Below, one piece after another: positions 16,024 through 24,057 of a stretch of 64,000 bases of DNA. The number at the start of each line of letters is the position of its first letter. Positions within the stretch are counted from its first letter, which is position 1. Origin of the DNA: Bradyrhizobium mercantei. Lineage in GTDB: Bacteria; Pseudomonadota; Alphaproteobacteria; Rhizobiales; Xanthobacteraceae. The stretch is taken from positions 603,519-667,518 of the forward strand of contig NZ_MKFI01000005.1 of assembly GCF_001982635.1 (NCBI RefSeq), written 5' to 3'. Made by a program: the position numbers and the translations under genes. A model generated the notes under the pieces. It did no database searches and was not told where the DNA came from. It saw only the letters and a list, made by a program, of their open reading frames with translations.

Positions 16024-17247
16024 ATGAAAAAATCCGTCGAGCTTTATCTCTCCGCCCGCGAAGCCGCAGCCGAGCTCGCGATCTCGCCGGCGACCCTCTA
16101 CGCCTATGTCAGCCGCGGCCTGATCCGCTCCGAGCCGTCGCCGGATTCGCGCAGCCACCGCTACCGCGCCGAGGACATCCGGGGATTGAAGGAGCGCCGG
16201 GTGCCGTCGCCGGAGCCGCGCGGCTTCCGCAATTTCGATGCCGATTTGCCGGTGATGGATTCGGCGATTGCAACCATCACTGAGCAGGGCCCGATCTATC
16301 GCGGTGTGAACTGCGTCGATCTCGCCGAGCGCGACACGCTGGAGCACACCGCGACGCTGCTGTGGGACGTCACCGACGTCGACCCGTTCGCGCCGGACAA
16401 TTGCCCGCACGTCTCGGATGAGATGCGTGCGATTGCGGACGCCGCGCGCCGTGCCCAGCCGATCGACCGCACGGTTGCGGTGTTCGCGCTGGCGGCAAGT
16501 GCCGATCCCGGCGCCTTCACCCGCGCGCCCGACGGCCGCGCCATGGTCGGCGGCCGCATCCTGCGGCTATTGGTTGCGACCATGCTCAACGCGGTGCCGT
16601 CGGCCGCGCCGCTGCATGAGCAGGTGGCGCGGGTCTGGACACCAGATAACAAGCACGCGCCGGATCTTATTCGCCGCGCGCTGGTGCTGCTCGCCGATCA
16701 TGAGCTGAATGCGTCCACCTTCACCGCGCGCTGCGCGGCATCGACCGGCCTCAATCTGTACGACGCTGTCATCGCGGGGCTCGTCGCGCTGAAGGGGCCG
16801 ATGCATGGCGGCGCCGGCGTGCTCGCTTCGCGCCTCGTCAGGACGATGATCGACAATGACGTCGCGCCCGTGGTGCGCGAGCGGGTCGCGCTCGGCGAGC
16901 GCTTCGCCGGCTTCGGCCACGGCGTCTACAAGAAGGGCGATCCGCGCGCGATCTCGCTGCTCGAGGCCCTGACGCGAGCCGGTGCGCCGCGCAAATTCAC
17001 CAGGGAAGTGCCGGAGCGGATCGCGGAAGCGACCGGCGAATTCGTCAATATCGATTACGCGCTGGCGGTGCTGGTGCATGCGCTGCGGATGCCCGCCGGC
17101 AGTGAGCTCGCGCTGTTCGCGATGGCCCGCAGCGTCGGATGGATCGCGCATGCCAGCGAGCAGCTGCAACTCGGCAAGCTGATCAGGCCTCGCGCACGTT
17201 ACGTCGGGCCGGCACCCGGGCGGGCGGGCACGACCAACAGTATCTAG
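16024..17247 (+). CDS. Citrate synthase family protein with N-terminal MerR-like HTH domain
   Basis: A 407-residue protein. Residues 7-60 (YLSAREAAAELAISPATLYAYVSRGLIRSEP...SHRYRAEDI) form a MerR/excisionase-like helix-turn-helix. Residues 75-400 form a citrate-synthase fold with ADHELNASTF, GPMHGGAGVL, GFGHGVYKKGDPR and NIDYALAVLV, so the two histidines and the catalytic aspartate are kept. This suggests an enzyme that also binds DNA, perhaps regulating itself and its divergent paralogue in response to acyl-CoA. The ATG lies 1 bp after a palindrome, leaving no room for a ribosome-binding site: the mRNA may be leaderless or the true start is further in. The stop directly abuts the convergent DedA gene. 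Confidence 0.87.
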   Translation: MKKSVELYLSAREAAAELAISPATLYAYVSRGLIRSEPSPDSRSHRYRAEDIRGLKERRVPSPEPRGFRNFDADLPVMDSAIATITEQGPIYRGVNCVDLAERDTLEHTATLLWDVTDVDPFAPDNCPHVSDEMRAIADAARRAQPIDRTVAVFALAASADPGAFTRAPDGRAMVGGRILRLLVATMLNAVPSAAPLHEQVARVWTPDNKHAPDLIRRALVLLADHELNASTFTARCAASTGLNLYDAVIAGLVALKGPMHGGAGVLASRLVRTMIDNDVAPVVRERVALGERFAGFGHGVYKKGDPRAISLLEALTRAGAPRKFTREVPERIAEATGEFVNIDYALAVLVHALRMPAGSELALFAMARSVGWIAHASEQLQLGKLIRPRARYVGPAPGRAGTTNSI

Positions 17248-17952
17248 CTATTTCGTGGGCTTTGCTGTCTCGATCAGACCGCCGCCATGGCGGCGGCGGA
17301 TGGTCCAGACGGCGAGTGCCAGGATCACGGCGGCGCCCGCGACCGCGAACATCCAGAGATGCTTGCCGACATGTTCATGATGCGGCAGGCCGGCATAGTC
17401 GTGCAGCGCGGTGACCGCGAGCACGCCGGGCAGCACATGCGCCGGCGCCCAGAGCAGGATGGCGGGGATGTTGACCGCGTAGAAGCGGACCGGCGGCATG
17501 TCGAGCGCGCCGGCCGTGATCGGCACGAAGGCGCGGATCGGCGGCACGAAGCGGGCGAAGAACACCGCGAGCACGCCCCAGCGGTTGAAGAAGGCCTCGC
17601 TCTGCGCCACCACGCGCGGATAGTTGGAGAGCGGCCAGGCTGACAGGATCTCGCGCTGGCTGCGGTAGCCGATCATGAAGGCGGTGCCGTCGCCGAGCAT
17701 CGCGCCGGCGGCCGCGGCGGCCAGCACCGGCCACAGCTTCAATTCGCCGCCCGGCACCAGCGCGCTCAGCGCCAGGATGATGGTCGAGCCCGGGACCAGG
17801 GAGCCGACCACCGGCACCGCTTCCAGCAGGGCAGCCAGGAACAGCGTCAGATAAGCGAGCCAGGCGTGAGCCGAAACGAAGGCGATCAATGGGTCGAGGA
17901 GTGAAGTCACAAAATTCCCATCTGGCGGTGATATCGCCTTGAGAGCTAACAA
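17248..17952 (-). CDS. DedA family membrane protein
   Basis: A 234-residue inner-membrane protein of the DedA/SNARE-associated family, members of which flip undecaprenyl phosphate or phosphatidylethanolamine and support membrane homeostasis. Typical segments are LEAVPVVGSLVPGSTIILALSALVPGG, GAMLGDGTAFMIGYRSQREIL and FFNRWGVLAVFFARFVPPIRAFVPITAGALDM, with the family-defining F/GRFIPGxR-like stretch FARFVPPIRAFVP. A GTG at 17910 (VTSLLDPLIAF) is an equally good start and would remove 14 residues. It is convergent with, and directly touches, the citrate-synthase gene. The following 251-bp gap to cobS shows no recognised element. Confidence 0.9.
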   Translation of the reverse strand: MLALKAISPPDGNFVTSLLDPLIAFVSAHAWLAYLTLFLAALLEAVPVVGSLVPGSTIILALSALVPGGELKLWPVLAAAAAGAMLGDGTAFMIGYRSQREILSAWPLSNYPRVVAQSEAFFNRWGVLAVFFARFVPPIRAFVPITAGALDMPPVRFYAVNIPAILLWAPAHVLPGVLAVTALHDYAGLPHHEHVGKHLWMFAVAGAAVILALAVWTIRRRHGGGLIETAKPTK

Positions 17953-18203
17953 CTCCTCGCCGGGCTGAAAAGTGCCCGGCCGGGCCGGCCGCCGTGGCGC
18001 TGCGGCGAAAGTACGGCGGGATTTGCAGGGCAGCCTTCCAAAAACCGGGTTTCGCCCCTATCTTTATGATACACCAACGGAACTTTGATTTGCCCGCGGG
18101 CTTCTGCCGGCCGTTGCTCTCTGCTAGGCTTTGCGAAGCACCCCATCCGTAGCCAAATGACCTACAATCTGGTTTCGGGAATGCCCGGGACCTCGGAGGA
18201 TGA

Positions 18204-19202
18204 ATGACGACCGCCGTCCAGACCAAAGAGCAAGAACCCGTCGGCTTGCCCGACATGAAGGTTTCGGTTCGGCAGGTCTTCGGGATCGATAGCGATCTGG
18301 AAGTTCCCGCCTATTCCGAAGTCGATCCGCATGTGCCGGAAGTCGACAGCGACTATCGCTTCGATCGCGCCACCACGCTCGCGATCCTCGCCGGCTTCGC
18401 CAAGAACCGCCGCGTGATGGTCACCGGATATCACGGCACCGGCAAGTCGACCCACATCGAGCAGGTTGCGGCCCGCCTCAACTGGCCCTGCGTGCGCGTC
18501 AACCTCGACAGCCACATCAGCCGTATCGATCTCGTCGGCAAGGACGCCATTGTGGTCAAGGAAGGCAAGCAGGTCACCGAATTCCGTGACGGCATCCTGC
18601 CTTGGGCATTGCAGCACAACATCGCGCTGGTGTTCGACGAATACGACGCCGGCCGCCCGGACGTGATGTTCGTGATCCAGCGCGTGCTGGAAGTCTCCGG
18701 CCGCCTGACGCTGCTCGACCAGAACAAGGTGATTAAGCCGCATCCGGCGTTCCGCCTGTTCTCGACCGCCAACACGGTCGGCCTCGGCGACACCTCGGGC
18801 CTCTATCACGGCACCCAGCAGATCAACCAGGGCCAGATGGACCGCTGGTCGATCGTCACCACGCTGAACTACCTCGCCCACGACGAGGAAGTGGAGATCG
18901 TGCTGGCCAAGGCGCGCCACTACCGCACGCAGGAAGGCCGCGACATCGTCAACAAGATGGTGCGGCTGGCGGATCTCACCCGCAACGCATTCGCCAATGG
19001 CGATCTGTCGACGGTGATGAGCCCGCGCACGGTGATCACCTGGGCCGAGAACTCGGACATCTTCAACGACATCGGCTTCGCGTTCCGCGTCACCTTCCTC
19101 AACAAGTGTGACGAGCTGGAGCGGCCGCTGGTCGCCGAGTTCTACCAGCGCTGCTTCAACGTCGAGCTGCCGGAATCCTCGGTCAACGTGGCGCTCAGCT
19201 AG
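18204..19202 (+). CDS. cobS: Cobaltochelatase subunit CobS
   Basis: AAA+ ATPase of the aerobic cobaltochelatase CobNST, which inserts Co2+ into hydrogenobyrinic acid a,c-diamide during vitamin B12 synthesis. Length 332. Walker A is GYHGTGKST (75-83), Walker B ALVFDEYDAGR (about 141-151), and the family N-terminus MKVSVRQVFGIDSDLEVPAYSEVDPHVPEVD is intact. It forms hexameric rings with CobT; the large CobN subunit is not in this window. It is followed after 3 bp by an acetyltransferase gene, then cobT. Confidence 0.96.
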   Translation: MTTAVQTKEQEPVGLPDMKVSVRQVFGIDSDLEVPAYSEVDPHVPEVDSDYRFDRATTLAILAGFAKNRRVMVTGYHGTGKSTHIEQVAARLNWPCVRVNLDSHISRIDLVGKDAIVVKEGKQVTEFRDGILPWALQHNIALVFDEYDAGRPDVMFVIQRVLEVSGRLTLLDQNKVIKPHPAFRLFSTANTVGLGDTSGLYHGTQQINQGQMDRWSIVTTLNYLAHDEEVEIVLAKARHYRTQEGRDIVNKMVRLADLTRNAFANGDLSTVMSPRTVITWAENSDIFNDIGFAFRVTFLNKCDELERPLVAEFYQRCFNVELPESSVNVALS

Positions 19203-19205
19203 TCC

Positions 19206-19616
19206 ATGCCGAAAATCTCCGTCGAGCGCACAGTCACACAGACGAAGAAGGCGGTGCTCGGCGGATTGCTCCGCTACAACAACGGGAAGATGGGGAAGCA
19301 GAAGTACAAGCGCTTCGCCATCTCGCTGCGGCAAGGCGACGAGATCGTCGGCGGTATCGTCGGCGAGGTCTGGACCGCAGTGTTGTTCATCCAGCTGTTC
19401 TGGATGGAGCAGAAGTTTCGCAACAAGGGCTTTGGCGCCAAGCTGATCAAGGCGATCGAAGACGAGGCGCGGCGCTTCGGAGCGACGCGAGCCTATCTGG
19501 ATACGATGAGCTTCCAGGCGCCGGGCTTCTACCGCGCCAATGGATACAAAGAGTTCGGTTCGATTGAGGGGTATCCCGGCGGCGTCACGCGTCACTGGTT
19601 TACGAAATCGCTATGA
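19206..19616 (+). CDS. GNAT family N-acetyltransferase
   Basis: A 136-residue GNAT protein with the acetyl-CoA-binding motif A in WMEQKFRNKGFGAKLIKAIEDEARRFGA (the R/Q-x-x-G-x-G core is RNKGFG) and a motif B-like end, FYRANGYKEFGSIEGYPGG. The substrate is unknown. It sits between cobS (3 bp) and cobT (ATGA overlap at 19613-19616), so it is translated within the cobaltochelatase operon. Its composition matches its neighbours, giving no sign of recent transfer. Whether it acts on a cobaltochelatase subunit or is just a passenger cannot be told. Confidence 0.88.
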   Translation: MPKISVERTVTQTKKAVLGGLLRYNNGKMGKQKYKRFAISLRQGDEIVGGIVGEVWTAVLFIQLFWMEQKFRNKGFGAKLIKAIEDEARRFGATRAYLDTMSFQAPGFYRANGYKEFGSIEGYPGGVTRHWFTKSL

Positions 19617-21511
19617 CAACCTCCAACATCAAATTCCGTCCCGGATCAAAGGAAGCGCCGACCGAGCCGTTCAAGCGCTCGGTGTCGGCGTGCCTGAAGG
19701 CGATCGCCAAGAAGCCGGAGCTTGAGATCTCTTTCGCCGCCGAGCGTCCCGGGCTCGCGCCCGGCAAGGCGCGGCTGCCGGAGCCGGCGCGCAAGATGAC
19801 CAAGCGCGATGCGGCGATCGTGCGCGGCCACGCCGATTCGATCGCGCTCAAGATCGCCTGTCACGATCCCAAGGTGCATCGCAAGCTGATGCCGGGCAAT
19901 CCGCAGGCGCGCGGCGTGTTCGAGGCGGTCGAGCAGGCGCGCGTCGAGGCGATCGGCTCGCGCCGGATGTCGGGCGTCGCCAAGAACCTCACCGCGATGC
20001 TCGACGATCACTTCCATCGCGGCAAGTATGACGAGATCACCGATCGCGCCGATGCGCCGCTGTCGGACGCGCTGGCGATGCTGGTGCGCGAGCGTCTCAC
20101 CGGCATGGCGCCGCCCGCGGCCGCCAAGAAGATGGTCGATCTCTGGCGTCCGACGCTGGAGGACAAGATCGGCTCGCGGCTCGACCAGCTCAGCCGCTTC
20201 ACCGAGGACCAGGCGCGGTTCGGCGACCTCGTCCATGATCTGCTGACGGCGCTCGATCTCGGCGACGACCGCAACATGGATTCCGACGATGACGAGGATC
20301 AGGACGAGAACCAGGACGGCGAGAGCGATCAGTCCGGTGCCGAGGGTTCGCCCGATTCCGACGCCGCGCAGGAGATGAGCGCCGACCAGGCCCAGACCAC
20401 TGCGGAAGAGATGAGCGAAAGCGCGATGGAAAGCGCGCAGGCCTCGACATCGGACACGTTCGACGACGGCGAGCTCGGCGACGACGAGACGCCGGGCGAG
20501 GCGACGCGGCCGAATTCGCGCGGCCAGAACGAGCCGCGCGGTCCGGAATATCACGCGTTCGCGCCGAAGTTCGACGAGGTGATTGCCGCCGAAGACCTCT
20601 GCGATCATGACGAGCTGGAGCGGCTGCGCTCCTATCTCGACAAGCAGCTGGCGCATCTGCAGGGCATCGTGGCGCGGCTCGCCAACCGCCTGCAGCGCCG
20701 GCTGATGGCGCAGCAGAACCGCGCCTGGGATTTCGATCTCGAGGAAGGCATCCTCGATCCGGCGCGGCTGTCCCGCGTCGTCACCGATCCCTATCATCCG
20801 CTGTCCTTCATGCATGAGAAGGAAGCGACCTTCCGCGACACCGTGGTGACGCTGCTGCTCGACAATTCCGGTTCGATGCGCGGCCGTCCGATCACGGTCG
20901 CGGCCACCTGCGCCGACATCCTGGCGCGCACGCTGGAGCGTTGCGGCGTCAAGGTCGAGATCCTCGGCTTCACCACCCGCGCCTGGAAGGGCGGGCAGTC
21001 GCGCGAGTCCTGGCTTGCCGCCGGCAAGCCGGCCAATCCGGGCCGCCTCAACGATCTCAGGCACATCATCTACAAGTCGGCGGATGCGCCGTGGCGTCGG
21101 GCGCGGAAGAATCTCGGCCTGATGATGCGCGAGGGCCTCCTGAAGGAGAACATCGACGGCGAGGCGCTCGACTGGGCGCACAAGCGCCTGCTCGCGCGTC
21201 CCGAGCAGCGCCGCATCCTGATGATGATCTCCGACGGCGCGCCGGTCGACGACTCCACGCTGTCGGTCAATCCCGGCAATTATCTCGAGCGGCATCTGCG
21301 CCACATCATCGACGAGATCGAGACCCGCTCGCCGGTCGAGCTGATCGCGATCGGCATCGGCCATGACGTCACGCGCTACTATCGCCGCGCCGTCACCATC
21401 GTGGATGCCGAAGAGCTCGGCGGCGCCATCACCGAAAAGCTCGCCGAGCTGTTCAGCGAGACCCACGGCTCGGCGCCTGCGCAGGGCACCCGTCGCCGCC
21501 TCCACTCGTGA
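19613..21511 (+). CDS. cobT: Cobaltochelatase subunit CobT
   Basis: Partner of CobS in the CobNST cobaltochelatase. The 632 residues comprise an N-terminal helical region, a highly acidic Asp/Glu-rich linker (about residues 215-310; DSDDDEDQDENQDGESDQSG and similar), and a C-terminal von Willebrand A domain (about 400-615) with the MIDAS motif DNSGSM that coordinates Mg2+. Length and layout match CobT of Rhizobiales and Pseudomonas denitrificans. The start overlaps the acetyltransferase stop; the next gene begins 3 bp after its stop, so at least four genes share the transcript. Confidence 0.96.
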   Translation: MTTSNIKFRPGSKEAPTEPFKRSVSACLKAIAKKPELEISFAAERPGLAPGKARLPEPARKMTKRDAAIVRGHADSIALKIACHDPKVHRKLMPGNPQARGVFEAVEQARVEAIGSRRMSGVAKNLTAMLDDHFHRGKYDEITDRADAPLSDALAMLVRERLTGMAPPAAAKKMVDLWRPTLEDKIGSRLDQLSRFTEDQARFGDLVHDLLTALDLGDDRNMDSDDDEDQDENQDGESDQSGAEGSPDSDAAQEMSADQAQTTAEEMSESAMESAQASTSDTFDDGELGDDETPGEATRPNSRGQNEPRGPEYHAFAPKFDEVIAAEDLCDHDELERLRSYLDKQLAHLQGIVARLANRLQRRLMAQQNRAWDFDLEEGILDPARLSRVVTDPYHPLSFMHEKEATFRDTVVTLLLDNSGSMRGRPITVAATCADILARTLERCGVKVEILGFTTRAWKGGQSRESWLAAGKPANPGRLNDLRHIIYKSADAPWRRARKNLGLMMREGLLKENIDGEALDWAHKRLLARPEQRRILMMISDGAPVDDSTLSVNPGNYLERHLRHIIDEIETRSPVELIAIGIGHDVTRYYRRAVTIVDAEELGGAITEKLAELFSETHGSAPAQGTRRRLHS

Positions 21512-21514
21512 GAC

Positions 21515-22597
21515 ATGCGCTCACCTTTTAGCCGCCGCCATTTGCTGCAAAGTATGGCGGCGGGGCTGTCGGCCGCCGCGTTGCCGCGTCTCGTGCTGGC
21601 GCAGGGCGCGACCCAACCGCCGCCGACGCCGAGACCGGCCGCCAGGCCGAGCCCTTACCGTGTCGATGAGCCGGTTTCGATCGAGGTCAACGCACGGCCG
21701 CTGCCGTCGTTCGACATTCGCGATCGGGCGCGCACGCGGTTCGGCTCGCTGGAATATCGCAGCGGCCTCATTCTGACCTCGTCGTTTTCCGGCTTCGGCG
21801 GCCTCTCCGCGCTGCGGCTCGATGCCAGGGGCGAGCGCTTCATCGCGGTCAGCGACCAGGGTAGCTGGTTCACCGGCCGCATCGTCTACCGCGGCCGCCA
21901 GATGGCCGGGCTCGACGATGTCGAGGCAGCGCCGCTGCTCGGCGCCGACGGCAGGCCGATCACCTCGACCCGCGGCTGGTACGATTCGGAATCGCTCGCG
22001 CTCGACGGCTCGTTCGCCTATGTCGGGCTCGAGCGGGTCAACCAGGTGCTGCGCTACGATTTCGCCAAGGGCTTTACCCGCGCGCGCGGCGAGGTGATTG
22101 CGCTGCCGCCGGCGGCGCGCAAGCTTCCCAACAACAAGGGGCTGGAGGCGCTGGTCTTCGTGCCCAAGGGCTTGCCGCTTGCCGGCACGCTGATCGCGTT
22201 CTCCGAGCGCGGGCTCGATGGCAACGGCAATCTGATTGCCTTCCTGGTCGGCGGCAAGACGACGGGTCAGTTCAGCGTCCGCCGCACCGAGAATTTCGAC
22301 ATCAGTGATGGGGTGCTGTTGCCGTCGGGCGATCTCTTGATCCTGGAGCGGAAATTCTCCTGGATCGGCGGCGTCGGCATCCGTATCCGCCGCCTCGCGC
22401 TGTCCGACATCGCACCCGGCGCCATCGTCGATGGCCCTGCGATCTTCAACGCCGATCTCGGCAACGAGATCGACAACATGGAAGGCATCGACGCCCATGT
22501 CACGGCCGAAGGCGAGACGGTGCTGACCATGATCTCCGACGACAATTTCTCCCTGATCCAGCGCAATCTGCTGCTGCAATTCACGCTGATGGCGTGA
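21515..22597 (+). CDS. Secreted esterase-like protein of the phytase-like family
   Basis: A 360-residue periplasmic protein. The N-terminus SRRHLLQSMAAGLSAAALPRLVLAQG is a Tat-type signal (RRHLLQ). The mature part is a predicted beta-propeller of the 'esterase-like activity of phytase' family: GLSALRLDARGERFIAVSDQGSWFTG, YDSESLALDGSFAYVGLERVNQVLRY, NKGLEALVFVP and DNMEGIDAHVTAEGETVLTMISDDNFS are the recurring blades. The substrate is unproven; these proteins are inferred to hydrolyse phosphoesters. It follows cobT by 3 bp and is probably read through from the cob operon. Confidence 0.85.
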   Translation: MRSPFSRRHLLQSMAAGLSAAALPRLVLAQGATQPPPTPRPAARPSPYRVDEPVSIEVNARPLPSFDIRDRARTRFGSLEYRSGLILTSSFSGFGGLSALRLDARGERFIAVSDQGSWFTGRIVYRGRQMAGLDDVEAAPLLGADGRPITSTRGWYDSESLALDGSFAYVGLERVNQVLRYDFAKGFTRARGEVIALPPAARKLPNNKGLEALVFVPKGLPLAGTLIAFSERGLDGNGNLIAFLVGGKTTGQFSVRRTENFDISDGVLLPSGDLLILERKFSWIGGVGIRIRRLALSDIAPGAIVDGPAIFNADLGNEIDNMEGIDAHVTAEGETVLTMISDDNFSLIQRNLLLQFTLMA

Positions 22598-22605
22598 GGC
22601 TTCTC

Positions 22606-22804
22606 TTCACCCTCCCCTGGAGGGGGAGGGTCGGGCTCACATGGAGCGCAGCGGAATGTGAGCCGGGGTGGGGTGATCTCTCAACACGGACAGTTATCGA
22701 GTGGAGGGACCGTCACCCCACCCCGTATCGCATCTTGCTGCGCGCGATGCGATACGATCCAAGAGCGAGCTCCGCTCGTCTCGACCCCTCCAGGGGAGGG
22801 TGAA
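22606..22804. repeat. Palindromic intergenic repeat, family C copy 1
   Basis: Exact 19-bp inverted ends: TTCACCCTCCCCTGGAGGG at 22606-22624 and its reverse complement at 22786-22804. The interior carries GGGCTCACATGGAGCGCAGC, GTGAGCCGGGGTGGGGTGA and a later CACCCCACCCC. It fills most of the 326-bp gap between the esterase-like gene and the old yellow enzyme gene; positions 22805-22923 show nothing else. Confidence 0.88.
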
Positions 22805-22923
22805 CGGACGCCGTATCCGCATTGCTGATCTGCATCCGGGCTGGTCCGCCGTGCCTGCCGTTGGTGATCGCGGCCGCGGTCTCTATCTTATCGTGGCCCT
22901 TTCCCCGATCCCGGATACCCCGC

Positions 22924-24036
22924 ATGAGCACCCTGTTTTCCCCGATCGAACTGCGCGACCTGAAGCTCTCCAATCGCATCATGGTCTCGCCGATGTGCCA
23001 GTATTCGGCCGTCGACGGCTCGGCCACTGATTGGCACTTCACCCACATCAACATGCTGGCGCTGTCGGGTGCCGCGATGTTCTGCATCGAGGCCACCCAT
23101 GTCGAGGATATCGGGCGGATCACGCCGGGCTGTCTCGGCCTTTACAGCGATGCCAATGAGGCGGCGCTGAAGCCGATCCTGGCCTCGGTGCGCAAGCATT
23201 CGAAGGCGGCGGTCGCGATGCAGCTCGCCCATGCCGGCCGCAAGGCGTCGAGCCAGCGTCCCTGGGAGGGCGGGCAGCTGATCCCGATTTCCGAGGGCGG
23301 CTGGCAGACGGTTGCACCATCGGCGGTGCCGCACAAGGAAAGCGAGACCGCGCCGGTGGCGCTCGATGATTCCGGCCTGAAGCGCATTCGCGAGGCCTTT
23401 GTTGCGTCGGCGAAGCGCGCCGAGCGGCTCGGCATCGACGCGCTCGAGCTGCACGGTGCCCACGGCTATCTGCTGCACCAGTTCCTGTCGCCGATCGCCA
23501 ACAAGCGCACCGATCGCTACGGCGGCTCGCTGGAAAACCGGATGCGCTTCCCGCTGGAGGTGTTCGACGCGGTGCGCGCCGTATTCCCGGATCACAAGCC
23601 GATCGGCATGCGGGTATCGGCGACCGACTGGGTCGAGGGCGCCTGGGACCTCGCGCAGACCATCGAGTTTGCCAGGGAGCTGAAGAAGCGCGGTGTCGAC
23701 TGGATGGACGTCTCCTCCGGCGGCGTGTCGCCGCTGCAGAAGATCCCGCTCGGGCCGGGCTACCAGGTGCCGGCGGCGCAGGCGGTCAAGGAGGCGACCG
23801 GCGTCACCACGATGGCGGTCGGCCTGATCACCGAAGCGAAGCAGGCCGAAGAGATCGTCACATCGGGGAAGGCCGATATGATCGCGCTCGCCCGCGGCAT
23901 GCTCTACGACCCGCGCTGGGGCTGGCACGCGGCCGCCGAGCTCGGCGGCGAGGTAAGCGCGCCGCCGCAATATTGGCGCTCGCAGCCCTCGACGCAGAAG
24001 GCGCTGTTCGGCAAGACCACGTTCGGCGCGCGCTGA
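22924..24036 (+). CDS. NADH:flavin oxidoreductase, old yellow enzyme family (YqjM-type)
   Basis: FMN-dependent ene-reductase, 370 residues, reducing activated C=C bonds or nitro/nitrate-ester compounds with NAD(P)H. The ATG at 22924 gives MSTLFSPIELRDLKLSNRIMVSPMCQYSA, the canonical start of the thermophilic-like OYE class with its flavin-modulating cysteine in SPMCQYSA. Other motifs are AMQLAHAGRKAS, DALELHGAHGYLLHQFLSPIANKRTDRYGGSLENRMRFP (substrate-binding His and Tyr) and VGLITEAKQAEEIV. The upstream in-frame extension overlaps the repeat tail and is not used. Physiological substrate unknown. Confidence 0.93.
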   Translation: MSTLFSPIELRDLKLSNRIMVSPMCQYSAVDGSATDWHFTHINMLALSGAAMFCIEATHVEDIGRITPGCLGLYSDANEAALKPILASVRKHSKAAVAMQLAHAGRKASSQRPWEGGQLIPISEGGWQTVAPSAVPHKESETAPVALDDSGLKRIREAFVASAKRAERLGIDALELHGAHGYLLHQFLSPIANKRTDRYGGSLENRMRFPLEVFDAVRAVFPDHKPIGMRVSATDWVEGAWDLAQTIEFARELKKRGVDWMDVSSGGVSPLQKIPLGPGYQVPAAQAVKEATGVTTMAVGLITEAKQAEEIVTSGKADMIALARGMLYDPRWGWHAAAELGGEVSAPPQYWRSQPSTQKALFGKTTFGAR

Positions 24037-24057
24037 CGGCGCGTCCCTCCCTTGGGG

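Noticed and set aside
19646..21505. Long minus-strand open frame opposite cobT
   Set aside because: Shadow of cobT with no domain; the acidic linker gives basic-looking noise on the other strand.
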